Positions 48,069 through 55,256 of a DNA stretch of 55,256 nt are shown here, one piece after another. This DNA comes from Bryobacter sp. GTDB taxonomy: Bacteria > Acidobacteriota > Terriglobia > Bryobacterales > Bryobacteraceae. Position numbers and translations under genes: made by a program. How positions within the stretch are numbered: position 1 is the stretch's first letter; each line of letters begins with the position of its first letter. The stretch is from positions 1 to 55,256 of the forward strand of contig JALHNH010000043.1 of assembly GCA_022843625.1 (NCBI GenBank). Reading direction: 5' to 3'. The notes under the pieces are model-generated. The model was not told where the DNA came from, made no database searches, and saw only the letters and a list, made by a program, of their open reading frames with translations.

Positions 48069-48881
48069 CTATGGTTGCGGCGGATTGAACTGGACTTTGA
48101 TTTCGTACATCTTCCCCGTTTGTGCAACACCAACGCGAACGATTTTGGTAAAGGGCTCAGTACCTATTACGGGCTTACCATCGGGCTTGTAATTGATGGT
48201 AAGAATCGCCTCACCATCACGCACAATCTGTCGAGAAGATAGCTCATAGGTGACGTTTTCACCAGGAGGCGTATCCATAACAAGCACTACCGTCCCCTGC
48301 ATCCCGTTCTTAAATTTGACCGTCTCCGCCTTTGCCACACCCTGCGTAAAATCAACCTGCTGCCTGTCTGGCCGTACCAGCGACATCATCTTCTTGATAT
48401 CGGGATTCATAACAATTTGACCAGTAGGGACTAGCGCTGCTGCACCTGACTGTGGATTCGACTCCATAGTGCCAAATGGAGTTGCCCTGGTCTCGTTCTT
48501 CGGCTGAAACCAATACCAGCCATCGGCCTCCTCGCGCCACCAGGCTTCGATGGGCTGCTTGATATCCATCGCCCCAACCCCCATCATCGACATGGTTGTG
48601 TCGACAAGCGTCACAACCTTTGCGGCCTTTCCACCATCTGCATAAAAAATCTGGTCGATTTTGTAGCCTTTGATCTGCTTCTTGGGCCAGGAAAAGAACG
48701 CGTCTTTGCTTTCTTCAGATACTAAAACGTCGCTCTGCCGGTACTTGGCCGCTACAAAGCCATCCCAAAACTTGGAAACTCTTTGTTTTAATGCAGCCTC
48801 CCTTTCGGCAGAAATCTTGATCGGTTCCTGCGAGAAAACCAGGCTGCAAACCACAAAAAACAAGAGGCTGATACGATTCAT
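48069..48881 (-). CDS. Secreted protein of the efflux operon region, unknown
   Basis: From ATG 48881 the product is 270 aa, with signal peptide MNRISLLFFVVCSLVFSQEP. The mature part is mixed alpha/beta with repeated WFQP/WWREE aromatic blocks (EAWWREEADGWYWFQPK). The frame is open upstream to 49010, but the signal peptide fixes the start. It is 46 bases after the membrane fusion protein and may have its own promoter (TATAAA about 20 bases before the ATG). No family is recognised. Confidence 0.72.
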   Translation of the reverse strand: MNRISLLFFVVCSLVFSQEPIKISAEREAALKQRVSKFWDGFVAAKYRQSDVLVSEESKDAFFSWPKKQIKGYKIDQIFYADGGKAAKVVTLVDTTMSMMGVGAMDIKQPIEAWWREEADGWYWFQPKNETRATPFGTMESNPQSGAAALVPTGQIVMNPDIKKMMSLVRPDRQQVDFTQGVAKAETVKFKNGMQGTVVLVMDTPPGENVTYELSSRQIVRDGEAILTINYKPDGKPVIGTEPFTKIVRVGVAQTGKMYEIKVQFNPPQP

Positions 48882-48927
48882 CTTCTTTACGATCCTAACA
48901 TTTATAGACGCTTGCGCCTCCGAAAGG

Positions 48928-49992
48928 TTAGCGGTCGAAGATCTTCGTGCCTTCTCGAATTTCATCCGTAGCCCGCTGGATAATTCGATCGCCTGCGGCC
49001 AGCGGCCCAATCGCTTCTACAAGCTCTCCATGTGCAGCCCCTTTGCGTACACTCACGTAGCGAGCAAGGCCATTCTCAACCCGGATCACAAAGCTGCGCT
49101 CAGTATTCGAGGTAACCGCCGTGGCAGGCACTAGCAAGGTCATCTGCCCGGCCATGGCGGGCCATCTAACTTCCGTGTACATTCCTGGAGCCAACTTGCC
49201 GCCAGCATTGGCCACATCCAGTTCCACCGGCATCGTACGGGTTTTTGAATCCAGCGTCCGCGAAATGCGGCTCACCACCCCGGAAAAAGTCTCCCCCGGC
49301 TGTCCGCTGACACTAAAACTGATTCGTTGCCCAGCCTTGACGCTGCTGAAGTTCGCCTCAGGCACGGCCACCACTACACGCAACCGGCTTACATGCTCCA
49401 CGCGCACAATCGCGCCTGCCGTAGGCCCTGCAAGGCTCCCGGGATGCAGAAACCGCTCGGTCACAACTCCATCAAAAGGAGTAGTCAGTGTCAAAAAGCT
49501 TTCGAGATCCTTCAGCGCCCGCACCTGAGCCTCAGAAGCATTCCGCGAAAGCTGTATCGATTTTAGTGCCGCATCTGCGGATCGAACAGCCTCTTCTGCC
49601 AGAACCAGTTCATTGGCCGCAATCGCCCCGGCAGTCTCGCTCGCCTTTTTCAAGCGAGCCGCAGTACTTTCAGCCGCGACAAGCCTCGCCCTTTGCTCAC
49701 CGGCCTGCGCCAGCACTGCACTCGACTTCGCTTGCGCTTCAGCAATCTGGGCCGACAACTCAGGCGCAGATAATTTACCAATCACTTGCCCTTTGCGAAC
49801 AACACTCCCGCGATCCACCGCAAGGCTCTCGATATAGCCGGGTACTCTTGCCACAACCGAAGTCGATTGAAAGGGAAGGATCTCGGCGGTAAGCGTTACA
49901 AAACGCTCCACTGGTTTCGCCACTACCTGAACCGTTGCCAGACTTTGCGCAAGGGCACAAACAGGCACTACAAAAGCAAATATCCACTTCAT
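48928..49992 (-). CDS. RND efflux membrane fusion protein (HlyD/AcrA type)
   Basis: From ATG 49992 the product is 354 aa, starting MKWIFAFVVPVCALAQSLA (signal peptide). It has the lipoyl-type half-motifs VARVPGYIESLAVDRGSVVRKGQVI and FDGVVTERFLHPGSLAGPT, a coiled-coil hairpin between them (about 75-155), and a beta-barrel with GTVVSRISRTLD-type strands. ATG overlaps the RND gene stop (ATGA). It links the RND pump to the TolC-like channel. Confidence 0.92.
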   Translation of the reverse strand: MKWIFAFVVPVCALAQSLATVQVVAKPVERFVTLTAEILPFQSTSVVARVPGYIESLAVDRGSVVRKGQVIGKLSAPELSAQIAEAQAKSSAVLAQAGEQRARLVAAESTAARLKKASETAGAIAANELVLAEEAVRSADAALKSIQLSRNASEAQVRALKDLESFLTLTTPFDGVVTERFLHPGSLAGPTAGAIVRVEHVSRLRVVVAVPEANFSSVKAGQRISFSVSGQPGETFSGVVSRISRTLDSKTRTMPVELDVANAGGKLAPGMYTEVRWPAMAGQMTLLVPATAVTSNTERSFVIRVENGLARYVSVRKGAAHGELVEAIGPLAAGDRIIQRATDEIREGTKIFDR

Positions 49993-52900
49993 GCTTTGGC
50001 CTCCTTCCGGAAGATCGAATAAATTGCCGGCAAGACGAAAAGAGTTGCAAGCGTCGCCATAACCAGACCGCCAATCACGGCCCGCCCCAGCGGAGCCGTC
50101 TGCTCTCCACCCTCCCCCAAGCCAAGCGCCATAGGCAGCATTCCGGCCAGCATTGCACATGCCGTCATCAAAATCGCTCGAAGTCTCGCTCCGCCGGCGG
50201 CAGCCACATTGCCCTCGGTTTCAGCAAAGCTCAAGTAGAGAATCGCATTCGCAATCGAAATCCCCAGCGCCATAATCGAGCCGAGATAACTCTGAATATT
50301 CATAGTAGACCCGGTGAACCAAAGTGCCAGCAACGAACCACACAAGATCGCAGGGCTTAGTAGCAGCACCACAAAGGCCAGCCGAAAACTCTGAAATGCG
50401 GCCGCAAGCAAAAGAAAAATACTCACAGTTGCAATCCAAAGGCCTGTCTGAAGCCCATCAATCGTCTCCTTCAGAGGCCCTGCCTGCCCGCCAATTTGTA
50501 CGGTGATACCGCGTGGAACATCTCCGGCCCTGCGCACCGCAGCTTCCACTTCAGGCAGCGCCCGCCCTAATGTGACCCCTTCCAGATTCGCCGCAAGGCT
50601 AATCAGCTTCTGCCCATTAAACCGCTCAATCAATCCCATCGTCTTGCCATTTTTCATCGTGATCAAATCGCCGGCCAGCGGCTGAGTGTTGCCCGCCTTT
50701 GAAAGCGAAAGCGAATCAATGTCGTCTCCGGACTTTACTTTGCTCGGCGGTAGCTCCACCTGCACTTGAAACGCATTGCCACTGGCAGGATCTCGCCAGT
50801 AATTGGGTTCAATAAATCGGCTCGAACTCGTCGCCGCAACCAGGCTCCGCGTCACATCCATCGTAGTCAGACCATACTGGGCGGCTCTGTCCCGGTTGAT
50901 CTGCATCTCGAGCGTCGGATAATCGTTCGGCTGCTGGATCTGTAAATCGCGCAGGAATGTCAGCTTCTTGAGCTCCACCTGGATCTTCTCGGCAAACTGA
51001 TAGTCTGCCGGCAAACTCGGGCCCACCACCATCACACGAATGGGCGTCGGTGATCCAAAGCTCATTACCTGGCTCACAATGTCTCCGCCTTCAAAAAGCA
51101 CCTTCAGTTGCGGCAAGTCTTTCGCCAGTCTCACCCGGATCGCCTCTTGTGCCACATCGCTATTGACCTTCGCTGCCGGCTGAATCGACACGGTAAGCAC
51201 CGCTTCATGAGGGCCAGTCGTAAAAAGATGAATCAGGTTGACGGGATAGCTCGAAGCATGGGCGCCGACAAAACTTGTAGTCAGTGCAACCTTGTCTGGC
51301 CCCAGAGTCTCCTTGATCAACTCAAGCGCCTTCAGCGCCAGAGGTTCAGTCCGCTCGATCCGGGTACCAGTTGGCGCAAATACTCGCAAACGAATTTGCT
51401 TGGCCGAAGCAACGGGAAAGATCTCAAGTCCCAACTGGGGAGGAATCAGCCACAAACCTATCCCGCAAAGAAGTGCATAAACAATTGCCACACCCCACCG
51501 GAGCGAAACGATTCCACCCACTAAATTACGATAGGCAACTCGATAGGAGGGCTCGCTTCGACCGGCATGAGGCCGAAGCCATTTTGCCGCAAGCACAGGC
51601 ACCAGCGTGCTCGACAAAAGATACGATGCAATCATCGCAAATCCAACAGCAAGCGCAAGAGGGACAAACAGTTGGCGGCCAGCACCCGTCATGAAGAAAG
51701 CCGGCACAAACACAGCCAGAATCGAAATCATGCTTAGGAGCCGTGGAATGGCCGTCCGGTGGCAGGCGGCAACCACCGCATCATAAGTTGCCGTGCCGCG
51801 CTGCAACTCTGCATGAATGTTTTCAATCTCGACGGTTGCCTCGTCGACAAGCACGCCAATCGCCAGCGTTAGGCCCGCCAGCGTCATCAGGTTGATCGTC
51901 TGACCGCAAGCCCACAGCGCAATTACAGAACCAAGCAGCGACACAGGAATCGTCGTCAGCACTATGAGTGCTGATCGCCCGTCGCGCAAAAACAGCAACA
52001 CCATCAGCCCGGTCAGGAAGGCACCGAGTGCCCCTTCGTTTACCAGATTCTGGAGCGCTGAAGCCACAGCCGGGGTCTGATCGAATTCAACGGAAACCTG
52101 AACATCTTCCGGTACGATCTTCTGGAAGCTGGGCAGCGCCTCTCGAACGCGCTGCATCACTGCCAGCGTCGATGCATCAGAACGTTTCGTGATCGGGATA
52201 TAGACGGTGCGCTTGCCGTTGACATGCGCATAAGCCGTCAGAATGTCACTGCCATTCTCAACCGTCCCGATATCACGGAAGTAAACCGGAGTGCCAGAAC
52301 CCACTCTCACCGGAGTCCCGGCAAGTTCGTTCAGATCGCCTCCGATCGTTGCATTGGTAGACGCGATCCGTGTCAGATCGCCCGTCCGCACCACACCCGA
52401 TGGAGCAACCACGTTGGCCTGCGAAAGCGCCCGAATCACTTCCTCAGGAGAGATCCGGTATTGACGCAATTTCTCCGGGTCGAGGCGCACCAGAATCGTC
52501 CTTTGTGCTCCACCAAAAGGCGGAGGCGCAGAGACCCCCGGCAAGGTAGCAAACAGCGGTCGTACACGGTTGATCGCAAAATCCTGCATCTCAGCAGGCA
52601 TTCTGGTTTGGCTCGAAAACACCAGCTGCCCAATCGCAACGCTGCCTGCATCAAAGCGGGTCACAAAGGGCGGAACGGCTCCGGGCGGCATAAACGCCCG
52701 CGCACGGTTCGCATAACTAACGACTTCGCTCAGCGCAGTGCTCATGTTCGTTCCAGCAAAGAACGTAACCTTGATCAGGGCAGCCCCCTGAACACTGCGC
52801 GATTCGATCTGCTTCACTCCGCTCACATAGAGCAAGTGATACTCGTAATAATACGTAGCAAATCCGTCCATTTGTGCAGGATCAAGACCACCATAAGGCT

Positions 52901-53045
52901 GGGCAATGTAGATTGCGGGCTCACCGAGGTCGGGGAAAATATCAACCGGCATGCGGCGCAAGGCAAACCAGGCAGCAGCAAGAATCGCGATCACCGCTAC
53001 AAATATCGTCGTCGGCCGGCGCAAGGCAAACAGAACGAGACGCAT
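49989..53045 (-). CDS. RND efflux pump permease (AcrB/CzcA superfamily)
   Basis: The 1018-aa inner membrane transporter has the N-terminal helix (LVLFALRRPTTIFVAVIAIL) and the conserved FPDLGEPAIYI and porter-domain regions. Its proton-relay region is LAIGVLVDEATVEIENIHAEL. The pattern of VDE rather than VDD resembles a drug/solvent branch rather than the heavy-metal branch, but the substrate is unknown. It sits between TolC-like and MFP genes with overlaps of 4 bases or gaps of 3 bases, so the three form a single unit. Confidence 0.93.
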   Translation of the reverse strand: MRLVLFALRRPTTIFVAVIAILAAAWFALRRMPVDIFPDLGEPAIYIAQPYGGLDPAQMDGFATYYYEYHLLYVSGVKQIESRSVQGAALIKVTFFAGTNMSTALSEVVSYANRARAFMPPGAVPPFVTRFDAGSVAIGQLVFSSQTRMPAEMQDFAINRVRPLFATLPGVSAPPPFGGAQRTILVRLDPEKLRQYRISPEEVIRALSQANVVAPSGVVRTGDLTRIASTNATIGGDLNELAGTPVRVGSGTPVYFRDIGTVENGSDILTAYAHVNGKRTVYIPITKRSDASTLAVMQRVREALPSFQKIVPEDVQVSVEFDQTPAVASALQNLVNEGALGAFLTGLMVLLFLRDGRSALIVLTTIPVSLLGSVIALWACGQTINLMTLAGLTLAIGVLVDEATVEIENIHAELQRGTATYDAVVAACHRTAIPRLLSMISILAVFVPAFFMTGAGRQLFVPLALAVGFAMIASYLLSSTLVPVLAAKWLRPHAGRSEPSYRVAYRNLVGGIVSLRWGVAIVYALLCGIGLWLIPPQLGLEIFPVASAKQIRLRVFAPTGTRIERTEPLALKALELIKETLGPDKVALTTSFVGAHASSYPVNLIHLFTTGPHEAVLTVSIQPAAKVNSDVAQEAIRVRLAKDLPQLKVLFEGGDIVSQVMSFGSPTPIRVMVVGPSLPADYQFAEKIQVELKKLTFLRDLQIQQPNDYPTLEMQINRDRAAQYGLTTMDVTRSLVAATSSSRFIEPNYWRDPASGNAFQVQVELPPSKVKSGDDIDSLSLSKAGNTQPLAGDLITMKNGKTMGLIERFNGQKLISLAANLEGVTLGRALPEVEAAVRRAGDVPRGITVQIGGQAGPLKETIDGLQTGLWIATVSIFLLLAAAFQSFRLAFVVLLLSPAILCGSLLALWFTGSTMNIQSYLGSIMALGISIANAILYLSFAETEGNVAAAGGARLRAILMTACAMLAGMLPMALGLGEGGEQTAPLGRAVIGGLVMATLATLFVLPAIYSIFRKEAKA

Positions 53046-53048
53046 GAC

Positions 53049-54401
53049 CTAGGGTTTCTCCGCTCTGGCCAGGAACTCTGTCAGATCACCCTGTGCGATT
53101 GCCACCCCAAGCTGGGCGCGCCAACTTCCAAGCCTCGCCAGACTGTCATCAATCTCGGCAGCAATCAAGACCCGTTCAGCATCCGTCAACTCCGTGATCG
53201 AACTCAGCCCCGCCTGATACCGCGCCGCTGCCTGCAATCGGGCCTCACGCGCAGCTCCAACCAGAACCGGAGTATTGCCAGCGATCTGTTCAGCCGCTTT
53301 GAGTTGCACCTGGGCTTTCATCCGTTGCGTTTCAAGATCCCGCAGCAGTTGCTCCTGACGCGCCTGTTCCATCCGCCCTCTCGCAACTTCAATCTCTTTA
53401 CGCACGCGCAACCCCGGCAGCTCCATCAACGAATAGCTCATCGTGAATCCAACGCCCCAGTTGTAGATATTCGGCCCAAGCCCACTGACAACTCCACCCG
53501 TTGTAAAGTCCGGATTCGCTCCAGTCCCTCGGGCATACATCGTAGCTTGGGTATTGAATTTCGGGTAATAACTTCGCTGCAAGACCTTCAGGCGAGCATC
53601 CGATTCTTCCTTCGCGATGCGTTGCTCTGCTAGTACTGGGTGCGCGATCACATCAGAATTCGCAAAGGCAGAAGGAGGAAGATCGAGAAAGTGCTGCGTT
53701 GACACCTTTAATTGCGCCACCGGCATATTCAGGATCTGAGCCAGACTTGTGAGTGCAATCTGCACTGCTGCACTTGCCTGAATCACTTGATTCTCGGCCG
53801 CCACTCCCTCAGCCCGGGTGCGCGATAAGTCCCCTCCAGGGCGCAGCCCGCTATCCACCAGCCCGCGAACCAGGCCTTCGATCGTTGCAACCCGCGCTCG
53901 CCCGGCCTTCGCAGCTTCAAGCGATTGCTCTGCAGCAAGCAAAGTCAAATACGCATCAGCTGCCATTGCCGCAACTTCAAAACGGGTGCGCTTGAGCCCC
54001 GCTTCAGCCCGCCTTTGCCCGGCAGCACTCACGCCTACCGTAGCCGCCCGCAAACCGAAGTCAAATGGCTCCCAGGAAACAAGAAATCCAACGGCGGTTC
54101 CCCATACGTTGGTACCTGCGTTAGCCGCCAGCGGTGGCCCTGATATTGGCGAAATCACCTGCTGCTGCAAGATCATTCCATAAACATTATTCCGGGTAGC
54201 CCGGTTCACTTGAGCGATGGCATCTGCCTTGGGCAGATAAGCAAGTCTCGACAGCTGCACCCCTGCAGCCGCAGCCTTGATTTGCTCTTCGTTGACACGT
54301 GTTGCCGGATATTGCTCCACCGCCTGCTGCACCGCCTGAGTGATCGTTAGCTGCTGCGCCGAAGCGCAAGCGGCAACCAGAACAACAAGTCCAAGCCTCA
54401 T
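53049..54401 (-). CDS. TolC-like outer membrane efflux protein
   Basis: From ATG 54401 this is 450 aa, starting MRLGLVVLVAACASAQQLTI (signal peptide). It has the two internal OEP repeats, with long helices, such as LTITQAVQQAVEQYPATRVNEEQ and the ARGRMEQARQEQLLRDLETQ block. ATG overlaps the lpxA stop by 4 bases (ATGA). It forms the outer duct of the RND pump downstream. The longer frame to 54491 lies in lpxA and is rejected. Confidence 0.92.
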   Translation of the reverse strand: MRLGLVVLVAACASAQQLTITQAVQQAVEQYPATRVNEEQIKAAAAGVQLSRLAYLPKADAIAQVNRATRNNVYGMILQQQVISPISGPPLAANAGTNVWGTAVGFLVSWEPFDFGLRAATVGVSAAGQRRAEAGLKRTRFEVAAMAADAYLTLLAAEQSLEAAKAGRARVATIEGLVRGLVDSGLRPGGDLSRTRAEGVAAENQVIQASAAVQIALTSLAQILNMPVAQLKVSTQHFLDLPPSAFANSDVIAHPVLAEQRIAKEESDARLKVLQRSYYPKFNTQATMYARGTGANPDFTTGGVVSGLGPNIYNWGVGFTMSYSLMELPGLRVRKEIEVARGRMEQARQEQLLRDLETQRMKAQVQLKAAEQIAGNTPVLVGAAREARLQAAARYQAGLSSITELTDAERVLIAAEIDDSLARLGSWRAQLGVAIAQGDLTEFLARAEKP

Positions 54402-55186
54402 GCTTCGCGTGCAATACCGCGCTTGCTTGAGCGAACAAATCTTGCGATGTGACTGGCGAGTGGGTTGGAAAGTGCTTCGAGTTGATCGCATGCTTCTTCC
54501 TTCTTCAAGGCACTTCGGTAAAGAATCTTGTAGCAGAATTTCAATGTTACTAGATCTGAAGCAGAAAACCCTGCGCGCCGCAGCCCAACCAGATTCAGCC
54601 CCTCTACCGCGACATCAAATTTGGAATATAGGAAAAACGGTGGCAAGTCAGAATTCACTCTCGTATTGCCCCCCACCATCGCCAACCGCCCGATCCGCGA
54701 AAATTGATGCACCACCACGCCACCCGAGATAAATGCCTGGTCTTCTACCTCCACATAACCCGCCAATAGTGCGCAACTGGCCACCACAATGTGATTCCCC
54801 AACTGGCAGTCGTGCGCAATGTGCCCCGAGGTCATGATGAAATTATGATCCCCAATCACAGTGGAAGCTTCAGGCTTCGTCGCCCTTGAAATTGTGAAGT
54901 GCTCGCGGATTTTGTTGTAATCGCCGATCCTCAGATAACTACGCTCACCCTTGAAGTTTTTGTCCAGTGGATCTGTACCAAGCACCACCGAAGCACTGAT
55001 TTCATTGCCCTCTCCGAGCGTTGTCCAGCGTTTGATGTAGACGTACGGATCGAGAATACAGTTCTTCCCCAGCACAACATCCTGCTCGATGATGCAAAAA
55101 TCTCCGATCACGCAACCGGGTCCGACGATGGCATCTGGATGGACTCGGGCAGTAGGGGCCACACACGCCCCCGGGTCTATGGGCAT
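54398..55186 (-). CDS. lpxA: UDP-N-acetylglucosamine acyltransferase
   Basis: LpxA adds the first acyl chain of lipid A. The 262-aa protein has left-handed beta-helix hexapeptide repeats (VHPDAIVGPGCVIGDFCIIE) and the active-site GHIAHDC, in which His125 has the same number as the E. coli catalytic His. HQFSRIG and PPFFLYSKFDVAVEGLNLVGLRRAGF match the family. Start is ATG 55186. Its stop overlaps the ATG of the TolC-like gene by 4 bases (ATGA), placing lipid A synthesis and efflux in one operon. Confidence 0.95.
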   Translation of the reverse strand: MPIDPGACVAPTARVHPDAIVGPGCVIGDFCIIEQDVVLGKNCILDPYVYIKRWTTLGEGNEISASVVLGTDPLDKNFKGERSYLRIGDYNKIREHFTISRATKPEASTVIGDHNFIMTSGHIAHDCQLGNHIVVASCALLAGYVEVEDQAFISGGVVVHQFSRIGRLAMVGGNTRVNSDLPPFFLYSKFDVAVEGLNLVGLRRAGFSASDLVTLKFCYKILYRSALKKEEACDQLEALSNPLASHIARFVRSSKRGIAREA

Positions 55187-55195
55187 AAATAGATT

Positions 55196-55256
55196 ATGCG
55201 TGTTCGTGAACTGGCTCAGCGACTGGGTCTTACTTTTGAAGGCGACGGAGAGAAAA
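55196..55256 (+). CDS. lpxD: Probable LpxD N-terminus, cut by the window edge
   Basis: Twenty codons from ATG 55196 read MRVRELAQRLGLTFEGDGEK. This matches the way LpxD, the second lipid A acyltransferase, usually starts (ELAxxLGxxxxGDG). The gap to the divergent lpxA start is only 9 bases. The call rests on a short stretch and on context, so it is tentative; the window ends before any catalytic residues. Confidence 0.55.
   Translation, partial: MRVRELAQRLGLTFEGDGEK

Noticed and set aside
52224..53633. 469-codon plus-strand frame opposite the RND and TolC-like genes
   Set aside because: It crosses two strong genes on the other strand and lacks any known motif.
54402..54491. Extension of the TolC-like gene to 54491
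   Set aside because: It lies in lpxA; the signal peptide and ATGA overlap place the start at 54401.

Overview
The window looks like chromosomal DNA of an Acidobacteriota member, most likely of the Solibacterales/Bryobacteraceae type. This is an inference from gene content: a tandem pair of very large Oar-like TonB-dependent receptors with a carboxypeptidase-regulatory N-terminus, CarD, a GH63-like glucosidase, lpxA (so an outer membrane with lipid A), many small secreted proteins of unknown function, and a mid-50s GC content by eye. No rRNA, tRNA, CRISPR array, transposase or phage gene was seen. Coding density is very high, and no stretch over about 230 bases lacks a gene once the edge-truncated reading frame at 1-2421 is recognised.

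Left part (1-13154, all minus strand): an incomplete unknown protein with an N-terminal Cys/His motif, one membrane segment and a lectin-like C-terminal region; carD with a clear promoter and terminator; a receptor operon (two paralogous TonB-dependent receptors plus an exported xylose-isomerase-like TIM-barrel protein); and a fused MetX-MetW methionine biosynthesis gene.

Middle part (13234-31208): carA-carB (pyrimidine/arginine supply) on plus; a 43-codon secreted charged peptide with its own terminator; an unknown 168-aa protein; a minus-strand operon for a Tat-exported three-subunit molybdenum hydroxylase that also carries a Cys-containing microprotein and a DUF1326 protein; a membrane-anchored methyltransferase translationally coupled to a GH63-like glucosidase; and a minus-strand operon of threonine synthase, amidase, threonine-aldolase-like enzyme and low-molecular-weight tyrosine phosphatase.

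Right part (31241-55256): a large secreted M14-type peptidase; a lytic transglycosylase followed by a compact type II secretion/type IV pilus assembly operon (GspE, PilM-, PilN-, PilO-, PilP/GspC-like and an unusual pseudopilin with FGQQG repeats); on the opposite strand an operon of an HtrA-like protein lacking the catalytic histidine, a 68-aa protein and a LuxR-type regulator with a degenerate receiver; small membrane and secreted proteins; miaB; a bifunctional-nuclease family protein; a mannonate-dehydratase-like exported protein; a protein with four CxxC pairs; and a minus-strand operon lpxA - TolC-like - RND pump - membrane fusion protein, with the first 20 codons of a probable lpxD diverging at the right edge.

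The least explained units are the pseudo-protease/68-aa/degenerate-regulator operon (40602-42234), the two microproteins (17710-17841 and 19403-19624), the FGQQG-tailed pseudopilin (39247-40605) and the truncated edge protein (1-2421). All functional assignments come from recognising motifs by eye; no database search was run.
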